Assembly: GCF_000757485.1 (NCBI RefSeq) | Contig: NZ_JPYO01000007.1 | Span: 83,221 to 147,220 of the forward strand | Length of the DNA stretch: 64,000 nt | From: Achromobacter sp. RTa | GTDB taxonomy: Bacteria > Pseudomonadota > Gammaproteobacteria > Burkholderiales > Burkholderiaceae_B | Direction: 5' to 3' | In this document: positions 1 to 9,230 of the stretch, piece by piece | How the letters are laid out: every line of letters starts with the position of its first letter | How positions within the stretch are numbered: the stretch's first letter is position 1 | Program-made: the position numbers and the translations under genes | The notes under the pieces: generated by a model | Told to the model about the DNA's origin: nothing | Database searches by the model: none | Seen by the model: the letters and a program-made list of their open reading frames with translations, nothing else

Positions 1-1
1 G

Positions 2-328
2 CGCAACTGGCTGGTGTTCGGCGAGCGCAACGCGGCGCACGATTGGTTCTGCAAGAATGACATCGCCGCCTGGCATGGCGACGGCACGCTGGAGCGCCTG
101 GACGCGGTGTTCTCGCGCGACCAGCCCGAGCGCCGCTACGTACAGCATCATTTGCGCGAACAGGCGGATACCGTGCGCGCCTGGGTCGACGATGGCGCGG
201 CCATCTACGTCTGCGGCAGCCTGCAAGGCATGGCGGGCGGCGTCGACGCCGCCCTGCAGGACATCCTGGGCGACGCGCGCCTGCAAGTCATGCAGCACGA
301 GGGGCGCTACCGCCGCGACGTGTACTGA
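2..328 (+). CDS. C-terminal part of CysJ-like sulfite reductase flavoprotein / FNR-type reductase (partial)
   Basis: The reading frame is open from the window edge, so the N-terminal part lies outside. The visible ~108 residues are the NADPH-binding end of a diflavin reductase: NWLVFGER near the start, then FSRDQ, YVQHHLREQ, a YVCGSLQGMAGGVDAAL stretch and a C-terminal RYRRDVY. These are the conserved blocks of the CysJ/cytochrome P450 reductase FNR module, and the terminal aromatic residue that stacks on FAD is Tyr. The full protein could be CysJ itself or a PepSY-domain fusion; the missing part would decide. The neighbour downstream is convergent. Confidence 0.8.
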   Translation, partial: RNWLVFGERNAAHDWFCKNDIAAWHGDGTLERLDAVFSRDQPERRYVQHHLREQADTVRAWVDDGAAIYVCGSLQGMAGGVDAALQDILGDARLQVMQHEGRYRRDVY

Positions 329-356
329 GCGGGCGGCCGCGCCGCCGCCCCCGCCA

Positions 357-1316
357 TCACTGCAGCTTGATCTGCGCCTTGTCGATCACCGATTTCCAGC
401 GGTCGCGCTCGGCGCGGATCTGCTCGCCGAATTCGGCGGGCGTGTTGCCCAGGGGGAAGGCGCCGGTCTCTTCCATCTTGGCGGCGGTGGCCGGATCGCG
501 CACCGCCTGGGCGAAGGCCTGGGCCAGCTTGTCGCGCACATCGGCCGGCATGCCCGCCGGGCCCACCACGCCATACCATGCCGTCACGTCGTAGTCCTTG
601 TAGCCCTGCTCGGCGAAGGTCGGCACGTCCGGCAGGCGCGGGTTGCGCTCGGTGCCCGTGATGGCCAGGGCGCGCAAGTGGTTGCTCTTCAGGTAGGGCA
701 GCGAGGACGGGAAGTTGTCGAAGATCACCGGAACCACCCCGCCCACCGTGTCGGTCAGCGCGGGCGCCGAACCCCGGTACGAAATGCTGTTCATCTTGCC
801 GCCGATGAGCTGCAGGAACCAGATCATGCCCAGGTCGTTCACGCCGCCCGCGCCCGCGTTGGCGTAGCCGTCCTTGTTGGGGTTGGCGCGCACGTGCGTC
901 ACGAATTCCGCCAGCGTCTTGGCGGGAAACTGCGGATTCACGCTGAGGATGTTGGGGCTGGTGACGAGGTTGCTGACCGGCGTGAAATCCTTGACGGGAT
1001 CGTAGGCCAGGTTGGGGAATAGGTGCGGCGCCGTGCCGTGCGTGCTGACGGTGGCCAGTCCCACGGTGTAGCCGTCGGGCTTGGCGCGGGCCGTGGCCGT
1101 CATGCCGATCGTGCCGGACGCGCCCGTGCGGTTTTCGACCACGATCTGCTGGCCCAGGATCTCGCCTGCCTTGGCGGCGGCCACGCGGCCGACGATGTCG
1201 GTCGGGCCGCCCGCCGGGAACGGCACGATCAGGGTGATGGGGCGGTCCGGAAAGGCCGCGTGGGCGGCGGGCAGCGCGGCGGCCAGCGCCAGGGCGATGC
1301 AAGTCTTGCGCATCAT
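357..1316 (-). CDS. Bug/TctC-family tripartite tricarboxylate transporter receptor
   Basis: Periplasmic solute-binding protein of 319 residues, the usual Bug length. It starts MMRK, has a hydrophobic signal peptide ending ALPAAHA, then FPDRPITLIVPFPAGGPTD, the family N-terminal signature, and later AWYGVVGPAGMPADV. The start is placed at the double ATG because AGGAGA lies just upstream; a longer ORF exists but would add a non-signal-like extension. It lies downstream of the amidohydrolase gene on the same strand, so it may bind an acylated amino acid or related carboxylate. No TctA/TctB membrane genes are present nearby, so it must share a membrane component or act in sensing. Confidence 0.9.
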   Translation of the reverse strand: MMRKTCIALALAAALPAAHAAFPDRPITLIVPFPAGGPTDIVGRVAAAKAGEILGQQIVVENRTGASGTIGMTATARAKPDGYTVGLATVSTHGTAPHLFPNLAYDPVKDFTPVSNLVTSPNILSVNPQFPAKTLAEFVTHVRANPNKDGYANAGAGGVNDLGMIWFLQLIGGKMNSISYRGSAPALTDTVGGVVPVIFDNFPSSLPYLKSNHLRALAITGTERNPRLPDVPTFAEQGYKDYDVTAWYGVVGPAGMPADVRDKLAQAFAQAVRDPATAAKMEETGAFPLGNTPAEFGEQIRAERDRWKSVIDKAQIKLQ

Positions 1317-1348
1317 GATGTTTGTCTCCTGTAGGAATGGGATGTGTT

Positions 1349-2818
1349 TTATTGAATGGAGCCCGCGGCATCGGCCGCCATGGCCTCGCGCCGCAGGATC
1401 CTGCCGGGCCGCGGCATGCCCGCCGCCGCCGGGAATACCTGGCTTCCGTTGACCAGCACGTGCTCGACGCCCGCCGAGGCCAGGGTCGGCGCTTCCCAGG
1501 TGGCGCGGTCCTCGACGGTGTCGGCGTCGAACACCACGATATCCGCCCACGCGCCTTCGGTGAGCTGGCCGCGTCCCGCCAGGCCGAACACGCGCGCCGG
1601 CAAGGCGGTCATCTTGGCGACCGCCGCCTCCAGCGTAAGCAACTGGGCCTCGCGCACATAGCGTCCCAGCACGCGCGTGAAGCTGCCCCACAGGCGCGGG
1701 TGGGGATGCGCGTCGTTGGGCAGCCCGTCTGAGCCGACCATGCAGCGCTCATGCTGGAAAATGCGCTGCACCTCCGACTCGTCCATCGCGAAATAGATGG
1801 CGCCCGCCGGGCACAGGCGGCGCGCCGCCGTGGTCTTGTCGCAGCCCCAGCGCGCCGCGATATCGCTCAGGTATTCGCCGCCGCATTCGGGGTGCGGGGT
1901 GGACCAGGTGATGCGGATATCGTCGATGATCTCGGCGCGCTCCGGGATCAGGATGGTGGAGCTGCCCGGATACGGATAGATGTCGAGGGCCACGTCCACG
2001 CCCTGCGCGCGGGCGCGGTCGATGTCGGCCAGCGTGGCCCGGCTCTTGCCCCAATTGCGCGGCAACATGCATTTGTGGTGCGACAGCACCGTGGCGCAGC
2101 CGGTATTGCGCCCCACGGACAGCACCTCGTCCACCGCGGCCTCGACGTCGTCGCCTTCGTTGCGGATGTGGCTGGTGTGCATGGCGCCGCGCGCCGCCGC
2201 CACCTTCGCCAGGCCCTCCAGCTCCGCCGGCCGCGCTGCGCCGCCCGGCTGGTAGGCCAGGCCCGTGCTGAACCCCACCGCGCCGGCGGCCAGCGCGTCG
2301 TCCAGCATGCGCTGCATGGCCTCCTGCTCTTCGTCCGAGGGCTGCGCGGCGGGGTCGCGCATGGCTGCCAGGCGCAGGTTGGCATGCCCCACCAGGGCCG
2401 CCACGTTGATCATGGGCCGCTGGGCGCGCAGCTCGTCGAAATACGCGCCCATGTCGGCGAACAACGGCGTTTCCCCCAGCAGGGCCAGCGCCGCCGCCGT
2501 ATTGCCGGGCAGGGGCGCGGGCGCGCCGCTGACGCCGCAATTGCCCACCACGACCGAGGTGATGCCCTGGCTGGTCTTCCATTCCAGGCCGGGGCGCTCC
2601 ACGAACATCAGGTCGTCATGGCCGTGCACGTCGATAAAGCCCGGCGCCACGATCTTGCCGCGGGCATCCACGCGCCGCGCCGCGGCGGCGCCTGCCAGAT
2701 CGCCGATGGCGGCGATGCGCTCGCCCGCCACGCCCACGTCGGCGCGCCGCCGGGGGCCACCCAGCCCGTCGACGACCCAGCCGCCTTCAATGATGAGGTC
2801 CAGAGTTTGCTGCCGCAT
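1349..2818 (-). CDS. N-acyl-D-amino-acid deacylase (D-aminoacylase) family amidohydrolase
   Basis: 489 residues, typical of the D-aminoacylase branch of the amidohydrolase superfamily. The metal-site motif DVHGHDD (His65, His67) follows a composite beta-domain start (IEGGWVVDGLGG). GNCG with Cys94 is the bridging-cysteine motif typical of D-aminoacylases, and LSHHK adds further His ligands. Expected reaction: hydrolysis of N-acyl-D-amino acids (or a dihydroorotase/hydantoinase-like substrate). Convergent features are absent; the Bug receptor follows 32 bp downstream, so the two are probably one operon under the divergent LysR regulator. Confidence 0.88.
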   Translation of the reverse strand: MRQQTLDLIIEGGWVVDGLGGPRRRADVGVAGERIAAIGDLAGAAAARRVDARGKIVAPGFIDVHGHDDLMFVERPGLEWKTSQGITSVVVGNCGVSGAPAPLPGNTAAALALLGETPLFADMGAYFDELRAQRPMINVAALVGHANLRLAAMRDPAAQPSDEEQEAMQRMLDDALAAGAVGFSTGLAYQPGGAARPAELEGLAKVAAARGAMHTSHIRNEGDDVEAAVDEVLSVGRNTGCATVLSHHKCMLPRNWGKSRATLADIDRARAQGVDVALDIYPYPGSSTILIPERAEIIDDIRITWSTPHPECGGEYLSDIAARWGCDKTTAARRLCPAGAIYFAMDESEVQRIFQHERCMVGSDGLPNDAHPHPRLWGSFTRVLGRYVREAQLLTLEAAVAKMTALPARVFGLAGRGQLTEGAWADIVVFDADTVEDRATWEAPTLASAGVEHVLVNGSQVFPAAAGMPRPGRILRREAMAADAAGSIQ

Positions 2819-2882
2819 TGCTTCCGCCTAAATCCGGCCGCGGGGGCCGGAGGATGCTGAAAAGGCGTAGTATCGTCGCGGC

Positions 2883-2913
2883 GATCAATCTGGGAAAATT
2901 GTTTTTGTTGATC
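2883..2913. promoter_or_regulatory. Divergent intergenic region with possible LysR site
   Basis: The 113-bp gap between the amidohydrolase and the LysR gene is AT-rich relative to its surroundings. It holds GATCAA (2883-2888) and its inverse TTGATC (2908-2913) around an A/T-rich centre. Divergent placement next to a LysR gene makes it the obvious operator region, but the dyad is short. Confidence 0.3.
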
Positions 2914-2931
2914 TATCTATCGTGATTTGAA

Positions 2932-3897
2932 ATGAATCGGCTGCCCAAGCACGTTACCCTGAAACACCTGACCGCCTTCGTGGCGGTGGCCCAGGAATCC
3001 AGTTTCACGCATGCGGCCAAGCGCCTGTTCCAGACGCAATCGTCCGTGACCAGCCTGGTGCGCCAGCTGGAGGACGCTCTTGCCACCCAGCTGTTCGCGC
3101 GCACCAGCCGCCGCGTGCTGCTGACGGCCGCGGGCGAGGAATTCCTGCCCCGCGTGATGCGGCTGCTGGCGGACTTCGACGGCGTGATCGAGGACGTGGT
3201 GCGCTTCGGCGCGCTGGAACGGGGCCGCGTGGGCGTGGCGGCGGCGCCGTCGGCCATCACGCAGATCATCGCGCCCGCCGCCGCGGCCTTTTCGGCCCAA
3301 CACCCGGGCGTGCGGCTGTATCTCAGCGACGACAACTCCGGCCGCATCCAGCGCAAGGTCGCGGCGCGCGAAGTGGATTTCGGCCTGACCAGCCGCTGGG
3401 CGGACGCGCCGGGGCTGCGTTTCGACGCCTTGCTCGAAGACCGATTCGGCGTGCTGTACCGCGAAGACGACCCGGACCTGCGCGCGGGCCGGGACGGCGC
3501 GATGCGCTGGTCGGACCTGGCGCAGCGCAAGCTGGTGGGCGTCGTGGACGAGACCGGCATCATGGCGCTGCTGCGCGCGCGCGCCGACCTGCCGATCGAA
3601 GCCGCCGCGCCCTTCTACGAAGCGTCCAGCACCACGTCGCAAGCCGCGCTGGTGAAGGCGGGGCTGGGGGTGGCGCTGCTGCCTGCGCTGGCCGCGCAAC
3701 GCGTGCTGGAGCCGGGGCTGCGCTACGCGCTGCTGGCACGCCCGACCGTCGTCCGCACGGTCTGCATCATCCGGCACAAGGAATACCCGCTAAGCCCCGC
3801 CGCCCAGGCGCTCATCGGCGCCATCCGCGGCTACCTGCGCACGGCGGACCTGCCGCCCGGCTGCAAGCGCCTCCCCTCAACGCCGCAAGCCGCGTAG
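2932..3897 (+). CDS. LysR-family transcriptional regulator
   Basis: 321 residues: N-terminal winged helix-turn-helix (HLTAFVAVAQESSFTHAAKRL, then a SSVTSLVRQLED recognition segment within residues 10-50) and a LysR substrate-binding domain from about residue 95 (GRVGVAAAPSAI). It is divergent from the D-aminoacylase/Bug genes, which it most likely controls in response to their substrate or product. The last codons (Pro-Gln-Ala-Ala-stop) lie inside the left arm of the nested palindrome that follows, so the element has defined or extended the C-terminus. Confidence 0.92.
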   Translation: MNRLPKHVTLKHLTAFVAVAQESSFTHAAKRLFQTQSSVTSLVRQLEDALATQLFARTSRRVLLTAAGEEFLPRVMRLLADFDGVIEDVVRFGALERGRVGVAAAPSAITQIIAPAAAAFSAQHPGVRLYLSDDNSGRIQRKVAAREVDFGLTSRWADAPGLRFDALLEDRFGVLYREDDPDLRAGRDGAMRWSDLAQRKLVGVVDETGIMALLRARADLPIEAAAPFYEASSTTSQAALVKAGLGVALLPALAAQRVLEPGLRYALLARPTVVRTVCIIRHKEYPLSPAAQALIGAIRGYLRTADLPPGCKRLPSTPQAA

Positions 3898-4089
3898 GAT
3901 GGGTAAAGCGCGAGACCCTCTGTCCAAGAACGCAATTGCCCAGCGCGCGCAACCCATGCGGCCGTGGGCAGACAGCGTCCCGCATCGGCCGAAAAACAAT
4001 CTGCCCATGACTGCATGGGTTACGCGCGTTCGACAGCGGCGTTCTAGCTTAAGAACTCTCGCGCTCTACCCATCCTACGCGGCTTGCGG
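3883..4089. repeat. 207-bp nested inverted repeat between convergent genes
   Basis: Outer arms 3883-3915 and 4057-4089 match over 32 of 33 positions when inverted. Further nested inverse pairs lie in register inside: AGAACGC at 3927-3933 with 4039-4045, a 15-base pair at 3945-3959 with 4013-4027 (14 matches), and TGGGCAGA at 3965-3972 with 4000-4007. The whole unit can therefore fold into one long hairpin centred near 3986. It fills exactly the space from the LysR stop to the SRPBCC stop, so it may end transcription from both sides. It may also be a REP/MITE-like insertion. Confidence 0.8.
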
Positions 4090-4533
4090 TCAGGCGCGGC
4101 GCAGCTTCTCGTCCAGCGCCGCGAGGCCGGCGGCGAATACGCCCTTGCCCACGGCGTTCGCCACGTCGCTGAGTTCCGCGCCCTCGACTCGGAAGTCCGC
4201 CCACCATTGCACCAGCGTATGGCCGCTTTCGGTGATGGGGTGCAGCGACACGCCGGCGACGTAGTCGCGCATGGGTAGGTCGGTCTCGATGATGGAATAG
4301 CGCAGCGCAGTGCCCGGATCGTCCAGCATCAGCAGGCGCTCGCGGACGAATCCGGCGGGCTTGAGCGTCAGGTGACGCACCGAACCCACGGCGTCATGGC
4401 GGCCGCCCTCTTCCAGGCGGCTCTGCTCAATGCCGGGATGCCAGCCCGCCAACCCGTCGAAATCGCGGAACCGGGCCCAGACTTCCTGCAGCGGGGCGTG
4501 GACGACGGCGCTGACATGTACGGTGTGCGTCAT
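4090..4533 (-). CDS. SRPBCC (START-like) family protein
   Basis: 147 residues with the polyketide cyclase/START pattern: VSAVVHAPLQEVWARFRDFDGLAGWHPG at the N-terminus, an acidic/aromatic middle (RYSIIETDLPMRDYVAGV) and a C-terminal long helix (ELSDVANAVGKGVFAAGLAALDEKL). The fold binds small hydrophobic ligands; no substrate can be named. It lies downstream of the PEP-hydrolase-like gene on the same strand (51-bp gap) and may be co-transcribed with it. Its stop touches the palindromic element. Confidence 0.82.
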   Translation of the reverse strand: MTHTVHVSAVVHAPLQEVWARFRDFDGLAGWHPGIEQSRLEEGGRHDAVGSVRHLTLKPAGFVRERLLMLDDPGTALRYSIIETDLPMRDYVAGVSLHPITESGHTLVQWWADFRVEGAELSDVANAVGKGVFAAGLAALDEKLRRA

Positions 4534-4584
4534 ACGGACTCCTGCGGGCGCGCGGCCCTGGAAAAGGAAACGGCGGGAATGGAT

Positions 4585-5415
4585 TCAGAAGGTCAGGCTC
4601 TTGAACTCGCGGGTGGCGGCGGTCAGGGCCTGTTCGGTGGGCAGGCGCTCCATCGAGCTGGCGCCGTAGAAACCGTGGCAGTGCTTGCATGCCCGCAACA
4701 CGTGCGCGGCGTCCTCGGGCGTGGCGATGGGGCCGCCGTGGCACAGCACGATGACGTCCGGCCGCACGGCCAGCGCCGCCTCGGCGATGCGGTCGATGGC
4801 GGCCACGCAATCGTCCAGCGACAGCGCCGTTTCGGCGCCGATGGAGCCGCCGGTGGTCAGACCCATGTGGGCCACGATGATGTCGGCGCCGGCGCGCGCC
4901 ATGGCCACGGCATCATCCTCGTTGAACACGTAGGGCGTGGTCAGCATGCCCTTCTTGTGCGCCAGGCGGATCATGTCCACTTCCAGGGCATAGCCCATGC
5001 CGGTCTCTTCCAGGTTGGCGCGGAAATTGCCGTCGATGAGACCCACGGTGGGGAAGTTCTGCACGCCGGCAAAGCCCTGGCGCTTGAGGTCGTCCAGGAA
5101 CACGTCGAAGTCGCAGAACGGATCGGTGCCGTTCACACCAGCCAACACGGGGGTCCTCTTCACCACCGGCAGCACTTCGCGGCCCATGTCGACCACGATC
5201 TCGTTGGCGTTGCCGTAGGCCAGCAGGCCGGCCAGCGAGCCGCGGCCCGCCATGCGGTAGCGGCCCGAGTTGTAGATCACGATCAGGTCGATGCCGCCAG
5301 CTTCCTCGCACTTGGCAGACAGGCCCGTGCCCGCGCCGCCGCCCACGATCGGCGTGCGCGCGCGCACCATGGCGCGGAACTTGTCCAGTAGCTCGTTGCG
5401 GTCAAAACGCGGCAT
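4585..5415 (-). CDS. Phosphoenolpyruvate hydrolase-like TIM-barrel protein (PEP_hydrolase family)
   Basis: 276 residues. The family signature is visible: [33 protein letters not shown] near the start, [23 protein letters not shown], then GVNGTDPF and [20 protein letters not shown]. These proteins are TIM barrels usually encoded next to a Tm-1-like (UPF0261) protein, exactly as here (11-bp gap). The biochemical role of the pair is not settled; bacterial members are often annotated only from the PEP-mutase-like fold. Probably co-transcribed from the promoter facing the TetR gene. Confidence 0.9.
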   Translation of the reverse strand: MPRFDRNELLDKFRAMVRARTPIVGGGAGTGLSAKCEEAGGIDLIVIYNSGRYRMAGRGSLAGLLAYGNANEIVVDMGREVLPVVKRTPVLAGVNGTDPFCDFDVFLDDLKRQGFAGVQNFPTVGLIDGNFRANLEETGMGYALEVDMIRLAHKKGMLTTPYVFNEDDAVAMARAGADIIVAHMGLTTGGSIGAETALSLDDCVAAIDRIAEAALAVRPDVIVLCHGGPIATPEDAAHVLRACKHCHGFYGASSMERLPTEQALTAATREFKSLTF

Positions 5416-5426
5416 GGCGGTAATCC

Positions 5427-6638
5427 TCAGTGTGTAGCGATTTCAAGATAGTGATCGACCGCCGTCTTGGCGAACAGCGGATCGTTGATGTGGCACGGCA
5501 CGCGCACCAGGCGGCGGTCGGCCGTCTGCTGCACATTCGCCTCCAATGCCGCGTACAGGGCGGCGTCGGCCTCCGGATCCCAGAACGCCTGGTCTGGCGC
5601 ATCCAGCGCGGACACGCCGCCTTCGGGGATCAGGAAGCGCACCGGGCCCTGGCAGCGGTTCAGCCTGGCGGCGATCCATTCGCCCTGCCGGGCATTCTCT
5701 TCAGCGGTGGTGCGCATCAGCGTCACCTGCGGGTTGTGCGGGTAGAACTTGCGGCCCCGATAGCGCTCCGGGATGGTGTCCATGGCGCCGAAATTCACCA
5801 TGTCCAGCGCGCCGCAGGAACCCACGTAAGGCGCGCCCGTGCGGGCCACGGCGTCGAAGCGGTCTTCCGTGCAGGCCAGCACGCCGCCGAAAAGAAAGTC
5901 GCAGACTTCGGTGGTGGTCAGGTCCAGCACGCCGGCGAGCAGATGGCTGTCCAGCAGCTTCTCCATCGACTGGCCGCCCGTGCCCGTGGCGTGGAACACC
6001 AGGCAGTCGTAGCGGGATTCGAGCAGCGGGGCGACCTGCTGCACGCAAGGCGTGGTGACGCCGAACATGGTGATGCCCACGGCGGGCCGGCCATCGTCCT
6101 CGGCCGCGCTGGAGGCCTGCCGGAAGGCCCCGCCGATCATGCCGGCGGCATTGGCCAGCACGCGGCGCGAAATGCGGTTCAGGCCCGCGACGTCGGTCAC
6201 CGAATACATCATGGCGATATCTGACGGCCCGACATAGGGCGCGACATTGCCCGAGGCCATCGTGGAGACCATCAGCTTGGGCGTGCCGATCGGAAGCGCC
6301 CGCATCGCGGGGGTGATCAGGGCGGTGCCGCCCGAGCCGCCCAGGCCCAGCAAGGCGCCGATGCCCGCGTTGCCCGCGGCGTAGCGTTCGAAGGCCTGCG
6401 CCATCGCGGCGATGGCGGTGCCCCGGTCGCCGGTGAAGACGGCATCCGCGCCCTGGGGATGGCATGCCGCCACCTCGCGCGCCTGGACCTGGGCCGCGCT
6501 GGCCGCGCCCGAGGTGGACACGTCCACCGAAACGGCGTCCAGCCCTTCCCGTTTGAGCAGGCCCACCACGTACTCGGCCTCCTGGCCCTTCGTGTCGTAA
6601 GTGGCGGCCACGTAGACCCGCCGGTTCGAATGCGTCAT
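5427..6638 (-). CDS. Tm-1-like ATP-binding domain protein (UPF0261)
   Basis: 403 residues, the normal family length. It begins [23 protein letters not shown], the hallmark N-terminus (nucleotide-binding fold), then has [24 protein letters not shown] and a C-terminal domain with [11 protein letters not shown]. The family name comes from the tomato Tm-1 virus-resistance protein; bacterial members are almost always paired with the PEP-hydrolase-like protein. First gene of a leftward pair, divergent from a TetR regulator. Confidence 0.92.
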   Translation of the reverse strand: MTHSNRRVYVAATYDTKGQEAEYVVGLLKREGLDAVSVDVSTSGAASAAQVQAREVAACHPQGADAVFTGDRGTAIAAMAQAFERYAAGNAGIGALLGLGGSGGTALITPAMRALPIGTPKLMVSTMASGNVAPYVGPSDIAMMYSVTDVAGLNRISRRVLANAAGMIGGAFRQASSAAEDDGRPAVGITMFGVTTPCVQQVAPLLESRYDCLVFHATGTGGQSMEKLLDSHLLAGVLDLTTTEVCDFLFGGVLACTEDRFDAVARTGAPYVGSCGALDMVNFGAMDTIPERYRGRKFYPHNPQVTLMRTTAEENARQGEWIAARLNRCQGPVRFLIPEGGVSALDAPDQAFWDPEADAALYAALEANVQQTADRRLVRVPCHINDPLFAKTAVDHYLEIATH

Positions 6639-6710
6639 GACTCCTCCGCGGGCGGCTACACTCGGTGCGCGCCTCGATATGTGGGGCCGCGAGGCCTGTA
6701 GAATCTAGAA

Positions 6711-7448
6711 ATGAGACGAAAGAATCATACTGAGACACCTGTCTCACGTCAAACCCGTTCCCCCGCCAAGAACGCCCCGGCGAGCGCCGGCGCGGCGAGG
6801 CTCATCGCGCCCGCCAGCCCTCAGGCCGCGGCCAGCGGCGAGCCGCCGCACGGCCCCCGGGCGCGCATGCGCAAAACCCTGCTGGACGCCGCCCAGCGCC
6901 TCATGGCGCAAGGCATTACGCCCTCGGTCGCTGAACTGGCCGAGCACGCCCAGGTTTCGCGCGCGACGGCCTATCGCTACTTCCCCAGCCAGAGCGCCCT
7001 GATCGCGGCGGTGGTCGATGAAAGCCTGGGCCCGATCCTGGCGTGGGACTCAAGCGCCCCCGACGCCTCCGCCCGGGTCGATGAACTGCTGCGCTTCGCC
7101 TATCCCAGGCTCGAATCGCACGAAGCGCCGCTGCGCGCCGCCATCATGGTGTCCCTGCAGCAGCACGCCGAAGCCAGCGCCGGCAAGGCAGGCGCCGAGC
7201 CGCGGCTGGTGCGCGGCCACCGGGTCGACATCCTGAGGCGCGCCATCGCGCCGCTGGCGGCCGACCTCGCGCCTGCGCAGCTGGACCGCGTGGCGCAGGC
7301 CCTGTCATTGGTCTACGGGACCGAAGTGTTCCTGGTCCTGAAGGACATCTGGAAGCTGGAGCTTCCAGAACTCACCGAGGTGGCGCGCTGGACGGCCAAC
7401 GCCATCATCAAGCAGGCGCTGGCCGAGGCCGCGCCCGGAAAGGAATAG
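6711..7448 (+). CDS. TetR-family transcriptional regulator
   Basis: 245 residues. The helix-turn-helix is at about residues 53-98 (MRKTLLDAAQRLM, then SVAELAEHAQVSRATAYRYFPS), followed by a helical ligand domain. The first 50 residues are a low-complexity Ala/Pro-rich extension unusual for TetR proteins, and the DNA coding residues 7-12 contains a perfect palindrome. The only other in-frame ATG is at 6867, directly before the HTH but without a clear ribosome site. It is divergent from the Tm-1-like/PEP-hydrolase pair, its probable target. Confidence 0.88.
   Translation: MRRKNHTETPVSRQTRSPAKNAPASAGAARLIAPASPQAAASGEPPHGPRARMRKTLLDAAQRLMAQGITPSVAELAEHAQVSRATAYRYFPSQSALIAAVVDESLGPILAWDSSAPDASARVDELLRFAYPRLESHEAPLRAAIMVSLQQHAEASAGKAGAEPRLVRGHRVDILRRAIAPLAADLAPAQLDRVAQALSLVYGTEVFLVLKDIWKLELPELTEVARWTANAIIKQALAEAAPGKE
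6731..6746. promoter_or_regulatory. Probable TetR operator palindrome
   Basis: TGAGACA, two bases, then TGTCTCA form a perfect 7-2-7 inverted repeat. An extra TGAGAC half lies at 6711-6716. It sits between the divergent starts but inside the annotated 5' end of the TetR gene, so it either lies just downstream of the TetR start or shows that translation starts later. Confidence 0.6.
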
Positions 7449-7458
7449 CGCCGCCCCG

Positions 7459-8109
7459 CTATTTTCCCGACTTGCGGTGGCTGCGAAAAAGCAGGTGCGT
7501 GGACGCCAGATGGAAGCGCATCGCGATCTGGGCGCACTCCGCGTCGCGCGCCTTCAGGGCAGCGATGATCTGGCGATGATGCTCCACGCTGCGCAGCATG
7601 TCGTCCTTGGTGTAGAAGTAGAACGAGCCGATGATGATGGGCATGTCGAGCAGGCTTTCCACCATGGAACGCACCCGCGCGGATTGCGCGGCCTCGAGCA
7701 AGGCGTGGTGGAACTGATTATTGAAGTGCTGCACGCGCGCGACGCTGTCGGGAGCGTCGGCGTTGATCGCATCGAGCATGCTCTCGTTGATGCGCTCGAG
7801 CTCGAGTATCTGCTCCGGGCTGGCCCGTTCGGCGGCCGCCTTGGCGGAATACGGTTCGAGCAGCATGCGCAGCTCGAACGCTTCGTCGATATCGCGGTCC
7901 TGCCAGCCCAGCACCACGGCGCCACGCCGGCCTTCGTGCTTGACCAGGCCGTCCGTCACCAGGCGTTCGATGGCGCTGCGCACCGGCGTGCGGCTCACGG
8001 AAAGCTCGGCCGCGATGTGCTCTTCGCGCAGCCGCTCGCCCGGCATGAAAGAGCCCGCCATCAGGCGTCGGCGCAACTCTCCATATACGTAATCGCGGGC
8101 GCTAGACAT
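7459..8109 (-). CDS. GntR-family regulator, FadR/FCD subgroup
   Basis: 216 residues: winged HTH at the N-terminus (YGELRRRLMAGSFMPGERL, ELSVSRTPVRSAIERL) and an FCD effector domain (ELRMLLEPYSAKAAAER, then FHHALLEAA and a MRFHLASTH helix with the usual metal-binding His). FCD regulators answer to small carboxylates. It is the last gene on the strand after the hydroxyacid dehydrogenase (74-bp gap), so it may be the local regulator of the 8184-11840 catabolic unit. Confidence 0.9.
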   Translation of the reverse strand: MSSARDYVYGELRRRLMAGSFMPGERLREEHIAAELSVSRTPVRSAIERLVTDGLVKHEGRRGAVVLGWQDRDIDEAFELRMLLEPYSAKAAAERASPEQILELERINESMLDAINADAPDSVARVQHFNNQFHHALLEAAQSARVRSMVESLLDMPIIIGSFYFYTKDDMLRSVEHHRQIIAALKARDAECAQIAMRFHLASTHLLFRSHRKSGK

Positions 8110-8183
8110 GATGGCGCATGGCTCCAGACTTGGGTTTTCGAACTATACCGGAAGCCTTTCCCCGCGTAGCGGCGATGGCGGCG

Positions 8184-9230
8184 TCAACGGCGGCGCTGCG
8201 CGAGCCGTTCCAGGAACCTGGGCCAGACTTCCGGATTCAGCAACCGCGGCGGACGGCGGCCTGCCAGCATGTCCGCGATCTGGGCGGCGGATCCCTGCGC
8301 CACCTTGCGCCGGCCTTCGTGCGTGACGCCGCCCGTATGGTAGGCCGCGACAACATCTGGGCGCAGCAACAGCCCGTTTCCGGGCGGCGGCGGCTCCTGG
8401 CTCCATACGTCCAGCCCGGCTCCCGCCAGCCGCCCCTGCTCCAGGGCGGAAAGCAGCGCATCCTCGTCGTGAATGCCGCCGCGCGCGGTCGAGATGAACA
8501 GCGCGCCGGGTTTCATCCTGCCGAACGCCTCGGCCCCCAGCATGCCTCGCGTATCGCCATTCAAGGGGCAGTGCAGGCTCACCACGTCGGCCTCTTCGAG
8601 CAGCGCCGCGAAGCTGGCCGGCTCGGCTCCCCGGCCGCGGATTTCATCGGGCGTCAACAGCGGATCGAAGGCAATGACCCGCATCCCGAAACCCGCGGCA
8701 GCGCGGGCCACTCTCCGCCCGATCTCGCCGATGCCCACGATGCCGAGCACGCGCCCTTCGATTTCGCGGCCCATCAGCGCCTCGCGCGATGCGGCGGTTC
8801 CCGCTTGCAGGGCGGCCTGGGATTCACGCAGGCGCTTGACCAGCGACAGCAGCAAAGCGAAGGTCATTTCCGCCACCGACGCGGCATTGGCGCCGGCCTG
8901 GTTCACCACGGCCACCCCGGCCCGCGTGCAGGCCGCCACGTCCACCGTGTCGTAGCCCGCCCCGCCCGAGGACACGCAAAGCAGTTCCGGACATTGGGCC
9001 AGCAGGCTCTCCGATACCCACCAGCGCGCCGGAACCTCGTCCTTGGCCGCGCTGACGTGATAGGCCTGCGCGCCAGCCAGTCCAGCCGCCGTGACCGCGT
9101 CGCCATGCACGGGCAGCACCTCCAGGCTCAAGGCCTGCTCGCGCTCGATGCTCGCGTCGAACACGGGGTCGATCCAGAGACCCAGCCGGACGACGCGCAT
9201 CTTGTCCTGGAGCCGCACCGCCGCGTTCAC
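8184..9230 (-). CDS. D-isomer-specific 2-hydroxyacid dehydrogenase
   Basis: 348 residues. The NAD-binding motif GIGEIG is at 166-171, and the catalytic triad of the family is visible: Arg250 in STARGG, Glu279 in SQEP and His298 in YHTGG. It would interconvert a 2-hydroxy acid and a 2-oxo acid with NAD(P)H in the cytoplasm. The start overlaps the stop of the RraA-like gene by four bases (ATGA type), implying translational coupling. Substrate unknown; the operon context (Bug receptor, RraA-like lyase, FCD regulator) points to carboxylate catabolism. Confidence 0.9.
   Translation of the reverse strand: MNAAVRLQDKMRVVRLGLWIDPVFDASIEREQALSLEVLPVHGDAVTAAGLAGAQAYHVSAAKDEVPARWWVSESLLAQCPELLCVSSGGAGYDTVDVAACTRAGVAVVNQAGANAASVAEMTFALLLSLVKRLRESQAALQAGTAASREALMGREIEGRVLGIVGIGEIGRRVARAAAGFGMRVIAFDPLLTPDEIRGRGAEPASFAALLEEADVVSLHCPLNGDTRGMLGAEAFGRMKPGALFISTARGGIHDEDALLSALEQGRLAGAGLDVWSQEPPPPGNGLLLRPDVVAAYHTGGVTHEGRRKVAQGSAAQIADMLAGRRPPRLLNPEVWPRFLERLAQRRR

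Noticed and set aside
4372..5391. Rightward ORF over the SRPBCC and PEP-hydrolase genes
   Set aside because: Antisense shadow; the leftward genes show conserved family motifs and ribosome sites.
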